From the NCBI GenBank assembly GCA_046733315.1, contig JBKPOV010000171.1:1-12037 (forward strand): a stretch of DNA of 12,037 nucleotides. The letters run 5' to 3'. The position numbers and the translations under genes are program-made. Below the pieces are notes generated by a model. The model made no database searches. It was not told the origin of the DNA and was given only the letters and a program-made list of their open reading frames with translations. This stretch comes from VRUE01 sp046733315 (GTDB lineage: Bacteria > Actinomycetota > Thermoleophilia > Solirubrobacterales > 70-9). Position 1 is the first letter of the stretch. The number at the start of each line of letters is the position of its first letter. Positions 5,858 through 12,034 of this stretch are shown in pieces.

Positions 5858-6765
5858 TCCGCACGAAGAGCGGTGCCGCCGCTCTTTCGATCGCCTCGAA
5901 CGCGCTGCTGATCGCGATCAAGCTGGCGGCGGGCGCGATCACCGGCTCGATCGCGATCCTCACCGAGGCAGTCCACTCGCTGATCGATCTCGTCGCTTCG
6001 GTCGTCGCCTTCGTCTCGGTGCGCAAGGCCGACGAGCCGGCCGACGCCGAGCACCCCTACGGGCACGAGAAGGTCGAGAGCCTGGCGGCGACGATCGAGG
6101 GCCTGCTGATCCTGCTCGGCGCGGCGATCATCATCTATGAGGCGACGCACCGGCTCGTCGACGGCGCCAGCGTCGAAACGCTCGGCGTCGGCATCGCCGT
6201 GATGGGTTTCTCCGTCGTCGCCAATCTCGTCGTCTCGACCGTCCTCTCCCGCCAGGCAAAGCTGCACGACTCACCGGCGCTCGAAGGCGATGCCTCGCAC
6301 CTGCGCACCGACGCGCTGACCTCAGCCGGCGTGCTGGTCGGTCTGGGCCTGGTCGAGATCACGGGCAACGCTGCCTTCGACTCGATCACGGCGCTCGCCG
6401 TCGCAGCCGCGATCGTCTTGGCCGGAATCCGCATCGTCAGGCGCTCCTCCGGCGTACTGGTCGATGAAGCGCTTCCGGCGGAGGAGATGGACGAGATCGA
6501 GGCGGCAATCGCGAATGCCCGCACCGCGGAGGTGGCCGGCTACCACAAGCTGCGCGCCCGCCGCGCCGGCAGCCGCCGCTACATCGACCTGCACGTCCAG
6601 TACCGCTCCGGGACGAGCCTCGAGCGAGCCCACGAGCTGGCCCACACGATGCGCGCCTCGATCGAGGCGGCGATTCCCCGCGCCGAGGTCCTAATCCACG
6701 CCGAGCCCGAGACCTCGCTGCGCGATCCCGAGCGAGCAAGGTCCGGGCCGTTTCGCGCGGGCTGA
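5854..6765 (+). CDS. Cation diffusion facilitator family transporter
   Basis: This 303-aa inner-membrane protein has the CDF architecture: an N-terminal transmembrane domain (hydrophobic stretches at roughly 8-30, 33-57, 78-97, 110-131, 155-170 and 175-195) followed by a cytoplasmic C-terminal domain from about 205. The metal-transport site appears as two HxxxD motifs, H41-D45 in TM2 and H149-D153 in TM5, with the usual loop EHPYGHEKVE (66-75) after TM2. CDF proteins are divalent-metal/proton antiporters that export Zn, Mn, Fe or Co. The HxxxD pair fits Zn- or Fe-type members but the exact metal cannot be read from sequence. The start ATG overlaps the rdgB stop (ATGA). No metal-regulator gene is adjacent, so its presence in the rph-rdgB operon gives no direct regulatory clue. 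The stop is 19 nt before the first structured repeat. Confidence 0.95.
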   Translation: MIRTKSGAAALSIASNALLIAIKLAAGAITGSIAILTEAVHSLIDLVASVVAFVSVRKADEPADAEHPYGHEKVESLAATIEGLLILLGAAIIIYEATHRLVDGASVETLGVGIAVMGFSVVANLVVSTVLSRQAKLHDSPALEGDASHLRTDALTSAGVLVGLGLVEITGNAAFDSITALAVAAAIVLAGIRIVRRSSGVLVDEALPAEEMDEIEAAIANARTAEVAGYHKLRARRAGSRRYIDLHVQYRSGTSLERAHELAHTMRASIEAAIPRAEVLIHAEPETSLRDPERARSGPFRAG

Positions 6766-6784
6766 GGCTTCGGCTCCAGCCGCG

Positions 6785-6930
6785 GGAAGTCCGGTCGCCC
6801 TCCAGTCGAATTGATGTCGCACGCGAGCTTCGCTCGCTTAGCGACAATCTGAGAGCGCGGCTGCGCCGCGCCTAGAGACACGGTGCAGCGGCCGCTTCGC
6901 GACATTCGCCTGGAGGGCGACCGGACTTCC
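6785..6930 (+). repeat. Structured repeat copy 1: closed by a perfect 21-bp stem
   Basis: The ends are perfect inverted complements (6785-6805 and 6910-6930). Inside are a second pairing (ATGTCGC 6814-6820 with GCGACAT 6899-6905), hairpin I (GCGAGC, TTC loop, GCTCGC; 6823-6837) and hairpin II (GCGCGGC, TGC loop, GCCGCGC; 6855-6871). The element has no reading frame of its own. A second copy lies in inverted orientation at 7066-7222. Cores are nearly identical in many blocks (GAATTGATGTCGCAC, GTGCAGCGGCCGCTTCGC), while the closing stems differ in sequence but keep pairing. It begins 19 nt after the CDF stop, read in the same direction as that gene. Confidence 0.9.
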
Positions 6931-7065
6931 TTCGACGGGACCCCCAGGGACCCAAGCCCGCGGATACGAACTGAGGTCCCTCAAGCTTGCGAACCGCACC
7001 TCGACCCCGGAACTCGTTGGAGCTCGAGAGCGGTCGGCCCACTTCGTTTGAAGCTTCTATGACCC
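6931..7065. other. Spacer between the two structured repeats
   Basis: I see no credible gene in these 135 nt. There is a short direct repeat (GGGACCC at both 6938 and about 6948) and a possible 7-bp pairing between AGGGACC near 6947 and GGTCCCT near 6973. It is where the 3' ends of the transcripts from the two convergent flanking genes would meet. Confidence 0.4.
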
Positions 7066-7222
7066 GAAGGGATGCCGGTGCCCCTCTCCGGGAATGTCGC
7101 GAAGCGGCCGCTGCACTCGTGCTTCCAGGCGCGGCGTAGCCGCGCTCCAACATCGTCGCTAAGCGTCCGCGAAGCGGGCGCGTGCGACATCAATTCTCGG
7201 AGAGGGGCACCGGCATCCCTTC
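7066..7222 (-). repeat. Structured repeat copy 2 (inverted): closed by a perfect 25-bp stem
   Basis: Perfect inverted arms occupy 7066-7090 and 7198-7222. Read on the minus strand it aligns with copy 1 along its full length: the arms before GAATTGATGTCGCAC are the same length (23 nt counted from the same stem base pair), and the segment after GCGACATTC is also the same length. Hairpin I is two base pairs longer here (GCGTCCGC 7163-7170, GAA loop, GCGGGCGC 7174-7181, with one G-T pair). Hairpin II is conserved with a changed loop base (7129-7145). Eight stem positions differ from copy 1, all compensated. It begins 13 nt after the stop of the small minus-strand gene, in that gene's reading direction. 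Confidence 0.9.
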
Positions 7223-7235
7223 TCGTCCCTCGAAG

Positions 7236-7385
7236 TTACGGACTCGGCAACAAGTTGACCGCCGCCGCAAGGCCCACTGCGCCGACCGTGACCGAGTAGC
7301 CGGTGTAGCCGCTGACCGCGAAGAGGACGACGGCGATCGCGCAGATCGAGACGACGGTGATCCAGGAGGCTCGGGCCAGGGACAC
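7236..7385 (-). CDS. Small two-helix membrane protein, 49 aa
   Basis: A short minus-strand frame encodes a 49-residue hydrophobic peptide. After MSLARASW come a transmembrane stretch (ITVVSICAIAVVLFAVSG), a short turn (YTGYS) and a second hydrophobic segment (VTVGAVGLAAAVNLLP), which suggests a hairpin in the membrane with a positive N-terminus. The GTG at 7385 is the only possible start near the front, since an in-frame TAG lies just upstream (7392-7394 on the minus strand). No Shine-Dalgarno is present, so the mRNA may be leaderless. Its start is 20 bp from the divergent Roadblock-like gene, and its stop is 13 nt before structured repeat copy 2. No function is assigned. The clean alternation of charge and hydrophobicity argues for a real gene despite its size. 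Confidence 0.6.
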   Translation of the reverse strand: MSLARASWITVVSICAIAVVLFAVSGYTGYSVTVGAVGLAAAVNLLPSP

Positions 7386-7392
7386 GGCTCGC

Positions 7393-7398
7393 TATTTT
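7393..7398 (+). promoter_or_regulatory. Shared AT-rich -10 region of two divergent leaderless genes
   Basis: TATTTT is the only AT-rich block in the 20-bp divergent spacer. It sits 7 nt before the ATG at 7406 on the plus strand and, as AAAATA, 7 nt before the GTG at 7385 on the minus strand. The plus-strand match to a TANNNT -10 is good and the minus-strand match is poorer. No -35 is obvious. Confidence 0.45.
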
Positions 7399-7405
7399 GG
7401 CCGAG

Positions 7406-7792
7406 ATGCCCGACGGCCAGACGAGCGAGGTGGTTTCCGGCGAGGCGGCGGCGAGTGCGCTCGCCTATCTGACCGAGATGTCACCCGACCTGCGCGGCGG
7501 GGCGATTCTCGCCGCCGACGGGGCGGTACTTGCCGCAAGCGACCGGCCGGAGCGCTGGCGTGAAGATGCCGCGACCTTTCTCGAGGTCGCCGATGGCGCC
7601 GGGGGGGAGCCGATCGAGCAGGTCCATATCGGCACCGAGCAGGGTGAGGTCTTCGCGGTGCGCCAGGGCGGGCTCACAGCCATCGCCGTGACCGACCGCT
7701 TCGCCCTGGCCTCGCTGCTCTTCTTCGACATGCGGGCCGTCCTGCGCGATCTCGCCGCCGGGGGCGACGGAAAGAGCCTCGATGCCGCCTAA
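7406..7792 (+). CDS. Roadblock/LC7-like domain protein
   Basis: A 128-aa protein whose layout suggests the Roadblock/LC7 (profilin-like) fold. A first helix (EAAASALAYLTEMSPDLRG) is followed by the hallmark strands GAILAADGAVLAAS, a helix (REDAATFLEVADGAG), strands EQVHIGTEQGEVFAVRQ and LTAIAVTDRFALASLLFF, and a final helix (DMRAVLRDLAAG). In bacteria these proteins often modulate small Ras-like GTPases or form scaffolds, but no GTPase gene is adjacent here. An in-frame TTG at 7397 is the longest start. I prefer ATG 7406 because TATTTT lies 7 nt before it, giving a leaderless mRNA like that of rph. The stop overlaps the next gene by 11 nt. The family call is from fold pattern only. Confidence 0.6.
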   Translation: MPDGQTSEVVSGEAAASALAYLTEMSPDLRGGAILAADGAVLAASDRPERWREDAATFLEVADGAGGEPIEQVHIGTEQGEVFAVRQGGLTAIAVTDRFALASLLFFDMRAVLRDLAAGGDGKSLDAA

Positions 7793-8006
7793 GCCACATC
7801 GCATCCTGCTCGACCGCGTCTCCGGCTATGCGGATGAGGCCGCCGCCTACATGCGCCGCCGCCGCGTCGCCCGCAAACCTTTCGCGCGGCTTTACTACCC
7901 GGCCGGGCGCGCTCGCGATCAGGCTGGCGATTCCCCCGCCGGCGCCGAGCTCTTCGTCGCCGCGGGGCGGCTGATCGAGGTTGCGGGAAAGCGGCCGAAG
8001 CCGTGA
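7782..8006 (+). CDS. Small uncharacterised protein between the Roadblock-like gene and tldD
   Basis: A 74-aa basic protein with an aromatic/arginine-rich middle (AYMRRRRVARKPFARLYYPAG) and a short predicted C-terminal helix (GAELFVAAGRLIEVAGK). No family is recognised. Its reality is supported by spacing: the ATG overlaps the upstream stop by 11 nt and its TGA overlaps the GTG start of tldD (GTGA, 8003-8006), so it fits exactly between two coding regions in one operon. A role linked to TldD/TldE is possible by position but is not shown by the sequence. Confidence 0.65.
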   Translation: MPPKPHRILLDRVSGYADEAAAYMRRRRVARKPFARLYYPAGRARDQAGDSPAGAELFVAAGRLIEVAGKRPKP

Positions 8007-9388
8007 GCGAGCTGATCGAGGTCGGCACAGCCCGGGGCGTGCTCGCGCGGGCCTTGGCCAACGGCGGCGAGTTCGCCGAGGTCTTCGCCGAACGCAGCGC
8101 CGGCCTGACGATGGCGATCGACGAGTCGCGCGTCGAAGCGGTGCAGTCGGGTGCCGCCGAGGGCGCCGGAGTGCGCGTGGTCAGCGACGGGACGACCTAC
8201 TTCTCCCATGTTGATGGGCTCGATCCGGCCGATATCGAGCGGGCCGCTGACGAGGCCGCCGCGGCTCTGCGGGCCGAGCGCTTCGAGCCGCGGCCCCTGC
8301 AGGCGCTAGTCAGCACGCCGCAGCCGATCGAGGTCGCGCCCGCGGGCGTGTCGGCCGAGCGCAAGGCGGCGCTGCTGCGCCAGCTCGACGAGCGCGGTCG
8401 CGGCGCCGGCGCCGAGATCACCCAGTTCACCGCCTCCTATGCGGAGGTGCGCCGCGAGGTGAGCGTCGCCAACTCCGACGGGATCTTCAGCGGCGACGAT
8501 CGCACCCGCGTGCGCATTGGCGCACAAGCGGTCGCTCGTCGTGGCTCCGTGGTTGAGACCGGCGCCGAGACACTTGGCGGCCATCGCGGCTTCGAGCTCT
8601 TCGACGACGATCCAGGTTCGATCGCCGACGACGCTGCCCGCAAGGCGCTGACCCTGCTCGACGCCGGACCGGCGCCGGCGGGTTCGATGCCGGTCGTCGT
8701 TGGCGGTGGCTTCGGGGGTGTCCTCTTCCACGAGATGACCGGCCACGGGCTCGAGGCCGATCACGTCCAAAAGGGCGCCAGCGTCTACATCGGCAAGCTC
8801 GGCGAGCAGGTGGCACAGCCGCTGCTGAGCGCCTATGACGACGGTCGCCTGCTCGGCGAGTGGGGCAGTGACTCGATCGACGACGAGGGCGCACCAACCC
8901 AGAAGACACGGGTGATCGAGGAGGGCCGGCTCACCTCCTTCCTCTATGACGGTCTCACCGCCCGCCGCGACGGCGTGGCCTCGACCGGCAACGGCCGCCG
9001 TGAGAGCTTCCGCCACCTGCCGGTGCCGCGAATGACCAACACCTATATCGCCCCCGGAGAGGCCGAGCCCGAGGCGATGATCGCCGAGGTCGAGCGCGGC
9101 TTCTACGCCGTCTCATTTGCGGGTGGTCAGGTCGACCCCGCCACCGGCGACTTCGTCTTCGGCGTCTCGGAGGGCTACCTGATCGAGGGGGGGCGGGTGA
9201 CCCGGCCCTGCCGCGGCGCGACCCTGATCGGCAATTGCCTGGAGGCGCTGGCCGCGATCGACGCCGTCGGCAACGACTTCGAGATGAAGACCGGGATCTG
9301 CGGCAAGGCCGGCCAGCGGGTCCCGGTCGGCACCGGCCAGGGTCACGTGCGGATCGCGGCGATGACCGTCGGGGGGACGGAGGTGTGA
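8003..9388 (+). CDS. tldD: Metalloprotease TldD subunit
   Basis: This 461-aa protein is the catalytic subunit of the TldD/TldE protease, which in E. coli trims unfolded peptides such as the leader of microcin B17 and the CcdA antitoxin. The zinc site is clear: HEMTGHGLEAD carries the HExxxH motif (H243, E244, H248), and the third ligand cysteine fits C433 in the C-terminal GICGKAG segment. Other family blocks are GGGFGGVLFHE, GSDSIDDEGAPTQKT, GRLTSFLYD and PVGTGQGHVRI. The GTG start at 8003 overlaps the upstream stop (GTGA), and the protein begins at the usual point for the family. Its stop overlaps the tldE start (GTGTGA, 9385-9388), so the two subunits are coupled for 1:1 production. All catalytic residues are present. 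Confidence 0.96.
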   Translation: MSELIEVGTARGVLARALANGGEFAEVFAERSAGLTMAIDESRVEAVQSGAAEGAGVRVVSDGTTYFSHVDGLDPADIERAADEAAAALRAERFEPRPLQALVSTPQPIEVAPAGVSAERKAALLRQLDERGRGAGAEITQFTASYAEVRREVSVANSDGIFSGDDRTRVRIGAQAVARRGSVVETGAETLGGHRGFELFDDDPGSIADDAARKALTLLDAGPAPAGSMPVVVGGGFGGVLFHEMTGHGLEADHVQKGASVYIGKLGEQVAQPLLSAYDDGRLLGEWGSDSIDDEGAPTQKTRVIEEGRLTSFLYDGLTARRDGVASTGNGRRESFRHLPVPRMTNTYIAPGEAEPEAMIAEVERGFYAVSFAGGQVDPATGDFVFGVSEGYLIEGGRVTRPCRGATLIGNCLEALAAIDAVGNDFEMKTGICGKAGQRVPVGTGQGHVRIAAMTVGGTEV

Positions 9389-10767
9389 TTGCTGGAGCGC
9401 AACGGGCCGTCGATGTGGCGACCGCCGCCGGCGCAAGTGACGCTGAGGCTTACGCGGTCGAAGACAGCGGTCGAGAGGTGCGGGTCCACGGCGGCGAGGT
9501 CGAGAGCCTCACCGCCGCGACCCAACGCGGCATTGGCATCCGCGCGTGGATCGGCAAGCAGGTCGGCTACGCCTATGGCACCGACCTATCCGAAGGGGGG
9601 ATCGCTGCCCTGGCCGAGCGTGCCGTCGAGGCCGCCCGCGTCGCCGACAAGGACGACTTCGCCGGCCCGCCCGATGTTCCGGTGCGCCTTTTCCGGGATA
9701 TGCCCGGAAAAGGCGCACCGGAACCGACAAGCGCGCTTGAGCTGCGCGACCCGGCGATTGGGGAGTGGTCGATTGGGCGGCTCGCCGAGCTGACGCTGGA
9801 GATCGAGCGGGCCGCGCTCGGCGCCGATTCGCGGATCGCCGGGATTGAGCAGGCGGTCTACGCCGATTCGGCCGAGCACGTCGCGATCTTCTCCTCAACC
9901 GGCATCGAGGGCGAGTACTCGAGCTCAACTTGCTACGGCTACGTGCAAGCCCTGGCAGAAGGGGACGGCGGCCGCGAGACTGGGCTGGGCTTTGGGCTCG
10001 GGCGCGGCCCGGCGGCCCTCGACTCGGCCGAGATTGGCCGTGAAGGGGCGCAGCGTGCGGCCGAGATGATCGGTGCCGGCAAGCCCCAGTCACGCTCCTG
10101 TCCGGTCGTGCTCGACCCAACCGTTGCCGCCAGCTTCATCGCTCTGATCGGCAAAGGACTGAGTGCGGGAGCCGTGCAGCGCGGCCGTTCGCCGTTCAGC
10201 GAGCGAATCGGCGAGGAGGTCGCCGACGGGGCATTTTCGCTCTACGACGACGGGCTCGACCCCGAGGGCTTTGCCTCGGCGCCATTCGACGGCGAGGGAG
10301 TGGCGAGGCGACGCACGGCGCTGATCGAGGGACGAACCCTGCGCACCTTTCTCTACGACACCTACACCGCCCGACGCGGTGAGGCCGGCTCAACCGGCAG
10401 CGCCAGTCGCAGTGGCTATCGCTCCCAGCCCTCGGTGGCGCCCTCCAACCTGATCGTCGCTGATGGTTCGCTTGACTTTGCAGGCCTTTTGCGCGAAGCC
10501 GGCGATGGAGTGCTCGTCACCGACGTCGCCGGCTTGCACTCCGGCGTCAACCCCGTCTCAGGCGTCTTCTCGGTGGGCGCCTCCGGGCGGAGGATCCGCG
10601 ACGGAGAGCTGGGGGAGCCCCTGCGGGAGTTCACGATCGCCAGCGATCTGGTCGCGATGCTGCGCGCCGTACGGGCGGTCGGTACGGACTCGCGCTGGGT
10701 GCCTTTTGGCGGCTCGGTCAGGACTCCCTCGCTGCTGATCGGCGAGATGACCATCGCCGGATCCTGA
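9385..10767 (+). CDS. tldE: TldE/PmbA, non-catalytic partner of TldD, with an in-frame palindromic insertion
   Basis: The 460-aa protein belongs to the PmbA/TldE family, the structural partner of TldD in the heterodimeric protease. It lacks HExxxH (the equivalent region reads VVLDPTVAASFIALIGKG), as expected, and keeps family blocks such as EVRVHGGEVESLTAATQRGIGIR, LYDDGLDPEGFASAPFDGEG, RTFLYDTYTARR and GVNPVSGVFSVGASG (each quoted only in part). GTG 9385 is chosen because it overlaps the tldD stop and gives the normal N-terminus; the longer open frame to 9235 lies wholly inside tldD. Residues 98-114 (about PVRLFRDMPGKGAPE) are encoded by a perfect 22-bp palindrome at 9676-9724, between FAGPPD and LELRDPAIGEW, where the family normally has a short loop. 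The frame stays open, so the protein is probably still functional. Confidence 0.94.
   Translation: MIAGAQRAVDVATAAGASDAEAYAVEDSGREVRVHGGEVESLTAATQRGIGIRAWIGKQVGYAYGTDLSEGGIAALAERAVEAARVADKDDFAGPPDVPVRLFRDMPGKGAPEPTSALELRDPAIGEWSIGRLAELTLEIERAALGADSRIAGIEQAVYADSAEHVAIFSSTGIEGEYSSSTCYGYVQALAEGDGGRETGLGFGLGRGPAALDSAEIGREGAQRAAEMIGAGKPQSRSCPVVLDPTVAASFIALIGKGLSAGAVQRGRSPFSERIGEEVADGAFSLYDDGLDPEGFASAPFDGEGVARRRTALIEGRTLRTFLYDTYTARRGEAGSTGSASRSGYRSQPSVAPSNLIVADGSLDFAGLLREAGDGVLVTDVAGLHSGVNPVSGVFSVGASGRRIRDGELGEPLREFTIASDLVAMLRAVRAVGTDSRWVPFGGSVRTPSLLIGEMTIAGS
9676..9724. repeat. In-frame palindrome inside tldE
   Basis: Arms 9676-9697 and 9703-9724 are perfect complements (22 bp) around a 5-nt ATATG loop. 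The arm sequence CCGGTGCGCCTTTTCCGGGA resembles the arm of structured repeat copy 2 (CCGGTGCCCCTCTCCGGGA) followed by a similar ATG, so it may be a short member of the same family. It is too long and perfect to arise from codon choice, and it keeps the reading frame of tldE. Confidence 0.85.
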
Positions 10768-10783
10768 GTCCCAAGCGCTTCGG

Positions 10784-10804
10784 AGAGGCCGCCCGGCGGG
10801 CTCT
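10784..10804 (+). terminator. Weak hairpin after tldE, possible terminator
   Basis: AGAG (10784-10787) pairs with CTCT (10801-10804) around a CCGCC/GGCGG inner stem with one G-G mismatch. It lies 16 nt after the tldE stop and before the HU gene. The loop is tight and there is no T-run, so this is tentative. Confidence 0.3.
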
Positions 10805-10854
10805 GACGCCGTGGCCGCTGTTAGATTGCCGCCGATTTCCAACTACCCACCGAC

Positions 10855-10861
10855 GGAGGAG
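10855..10861 (+). promoter_or_regulatory. Strong ribosome binding site of the HU gene
   Basis: GGAGGAG lies 7 nt before the GTG at 10869 and decides that start. It is the best Shine-Dalgarno in the window and fits a highly expressed DNA-binding protein. A -10-like TAGATT at 10822-10827 precedes it without a clear -35. Confidence 0.7.
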
Positions 10862-10868
10862 CTTCGAC

Positions 10869-11147
10869 GTGACAAAGGCTGAATTTCTGGACCAACTTGC
10901 AGGCGATGAGCGGCTGGGCAGCAAGAAAGCAGCCAGCGACGCTGTGGACGCCGTGCTCGACGCGATCACCGACACGCTGAGCGGCGGCGGCGAAGTCAGC
11001 TTCACCGGCTTCGGCAAATTTCACGTCGCCGAGCGCGGTCCGCGCCAGGGCGTCAACCCGCGCACCGGCGAGCGGATCACGATCCCGGGCGGCAAGGTCC
11101 CGCGCTTCTCCGCTGGCTCGGCGCTGAAGTCCAAGGTCAAAGGCTGA
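10869..11147 (+). CDS. HU-family DNA-binding protein
   Basis: The 92-aa protein is a standard-length HU/IHF-type histone-like protein. The helical N-terminus (MTKAEFLDQLAGDERLGSKK) provides the dimer core. The beta-arm hallmark GFGKFHVAERGPRQGVNPRTG leads to PGGKVPRFSAGSALKSKV at the end. Dimers bend DNA with little sequence preference and organise the nucleoid. It lacks the long lysine/alanine-rich tail seen in HupB of mycobacteria and streptomycetes, so it is the short form. It has a strong SD and its own probable promoter. Its stop TGA overlaps the probable CTG start of pyrF, so pyrF translation may depend on ribosomes finishing this gene. Confidence 0.95.
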   Translation: MTKAEFLDQLAGDERLGSKKAASDAVDAVLDAITDTLSGGGEVSFTGFGKFHVAERGPRQGVNPRTGERITIPGGKVPRFSAGSALKSKVKG

Positions 11148-12034
11148 GTCAGGCGCCATTCGCGGATCGGCTGGCGGCGCTCGTTGCGGAGCGTCGCAGT
11201 CAGGTCTGCCTCGGGCTCGACCCGGATCCGTCGAAGCTCTCTGGGGCCGAGCCGCATTCCGGTCCCACCGCCACGGCCGCCGAACGAGCGGCCCTGGCGG
11301 TGGCGGCGCACTGTCGCTCGCTGATCGAGCGTGCCGGGCCTGCTTGCGTAGCGGTCAAGCCGCAGCTCGCCTGCTTCGAGCGCCTTGGGGCGCCTGGCTG
11401 GGCTGCGCTGACCGAGGTCTGCGAGGCCGCCCGTGCCGCCGGCCTCCTGGTCGTCGCAGACGGCAAGCGTGGCGACGTGCCGGTCACGGCGGCGGCTTAT
11501 GCCCAGGCCCTGGTCGGTGAGACGCCGACGCCGTGGGGCCCGGTCGCCGGACTGGGAGCGGACGCGTTCACAGCCAATCCACTGTTGGGGGCAGACGCGC
11601 TCGAGCCGCTGCTGGAGGCGGCGGCAGCGGTCGGCGCCGGCGTCTTTGCCCTCGTTCGCACCAGCAACCCAGGTGCGGCCGACATCCAGGATCAGCCCGC
11701 CCCCGAGCGGCCCCTTCACGAGCGCCTCGCCGAGCTGGTCGACCGACTCGCGCCGCGACTGCTCGGCGAGGGCGGCTTGAGCGGCATGGGCGCGGTGGTT
11801 GGGGCCACGGCGCCCGAGCACATCGCCAGGTCGCGCGTCCTGATGCCGCGCTCGATCTTTCTCATTCCCGGCGTTGGCGCCCAGGGTGGCCGCCCGGAAT
11901 CGCTCGGCCCCGCTTTCGCCGCCGGGCCCGCCTCGGCTCTGGTCGCCGCTTCGCGCGGAATCGCCGCCGCCGATGACCCTGCCGCCGCGGCGGAGAGCCT
12001 GCGCAGGGCAGTCTGGGATGTTTCCACCGCCTAA
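11144..12034 (+). CDS. pyrF: Orotidine-5'-phosphate decarboxylase, probable CTG start
   Basis: This enzyme decarboxylates OMP to UMP, the last step of de novo pyrimidine synthesis. About 296 aa is normal for the longer bacterial form (type 2). Key segments are VCLGLDPDP (21-29), the substrate lysine in VAVKPQLACFE (K72), the catalytic DGKRGD (D106, K108, D111), LVRTSNPGA, MGAVVGAT and the phosphate loop IPGVGAQGG. The first ATG/GTG/TTG in frame is GTG 11300, which would delete the essential GLDPDP strand and K72 region. The conserved N-terminus (SQAPFADRLAALVAERRSQ) continues upstream to CTG at 11144, which overlaps the HU stop (CTGA). CTG 11171 is a weaker alternative. AAGG at 11133-11136 could act as SD. 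Stop TAA is 3 nt from the window end. Confidence 0.92.
   Translation: MSQAPFADRLAALVAERRSQVCLGLDPDPSKLSGAEPHSGPTATAAERAALAVAAHCRSLIERAGPACVAVKPQLACFERLGAPGWAALTEVCEAARAAGLLVVADGKRGDVPVTAAAYAQALVGETPTPWGPVAGLGADAFTANPLLGADALEPLLEAAAAVGAGVFALVRTSNPGAADIQDQPAPERPLHERLAELVDRLAPRLLGEGGLSGMGAVVGATAPEHIARSRVLMPRSIFLIPGVGAQGGRPESLGPAFAAGPASALVAASRGIAAADDPAAAAESLRRAVWDVSTA

Noticed and set aside
6785..7222. The two repeats as ordinary miniature transposons (MITEs)
   Set aside because: MITE ends are recognised by a transposase and should be conserved in sequence. Here the arms differ between copies in a compensated way, and no target-site duplication is visible around either copy.
7072..7299. A 75-aa open frame across repeat copy 2
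   Set aside because: It runs through the inverted arms and hairpins of the repeat and has no SD or family similarity; it is a by-product of GC-rich repeat sequence.
8306..9016. Long minus-strand open frame opposite tldD
   Set aside because: High-GC codon bias leaves few stops on the opposite strand; tldD carries complete family motifs, so this is a shadow. The same applies to long minus-strand frames opposite rdgB, the CDF gene, tldE and pyrF.
9235..9384. Longer start for tldE inside tldD
   Set aside because: The extension is arginine/glycine-rich out-of-frame sequence of tldD; the GTG overlapping the tldD stop gives the normal N-terminus.
9676..9724. The tldE palindrome as an intrinsic terminator
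   Set aside because: It is inside an intact coding sequence with no T-tract, and the downstream part of tldE is conserved in frame.
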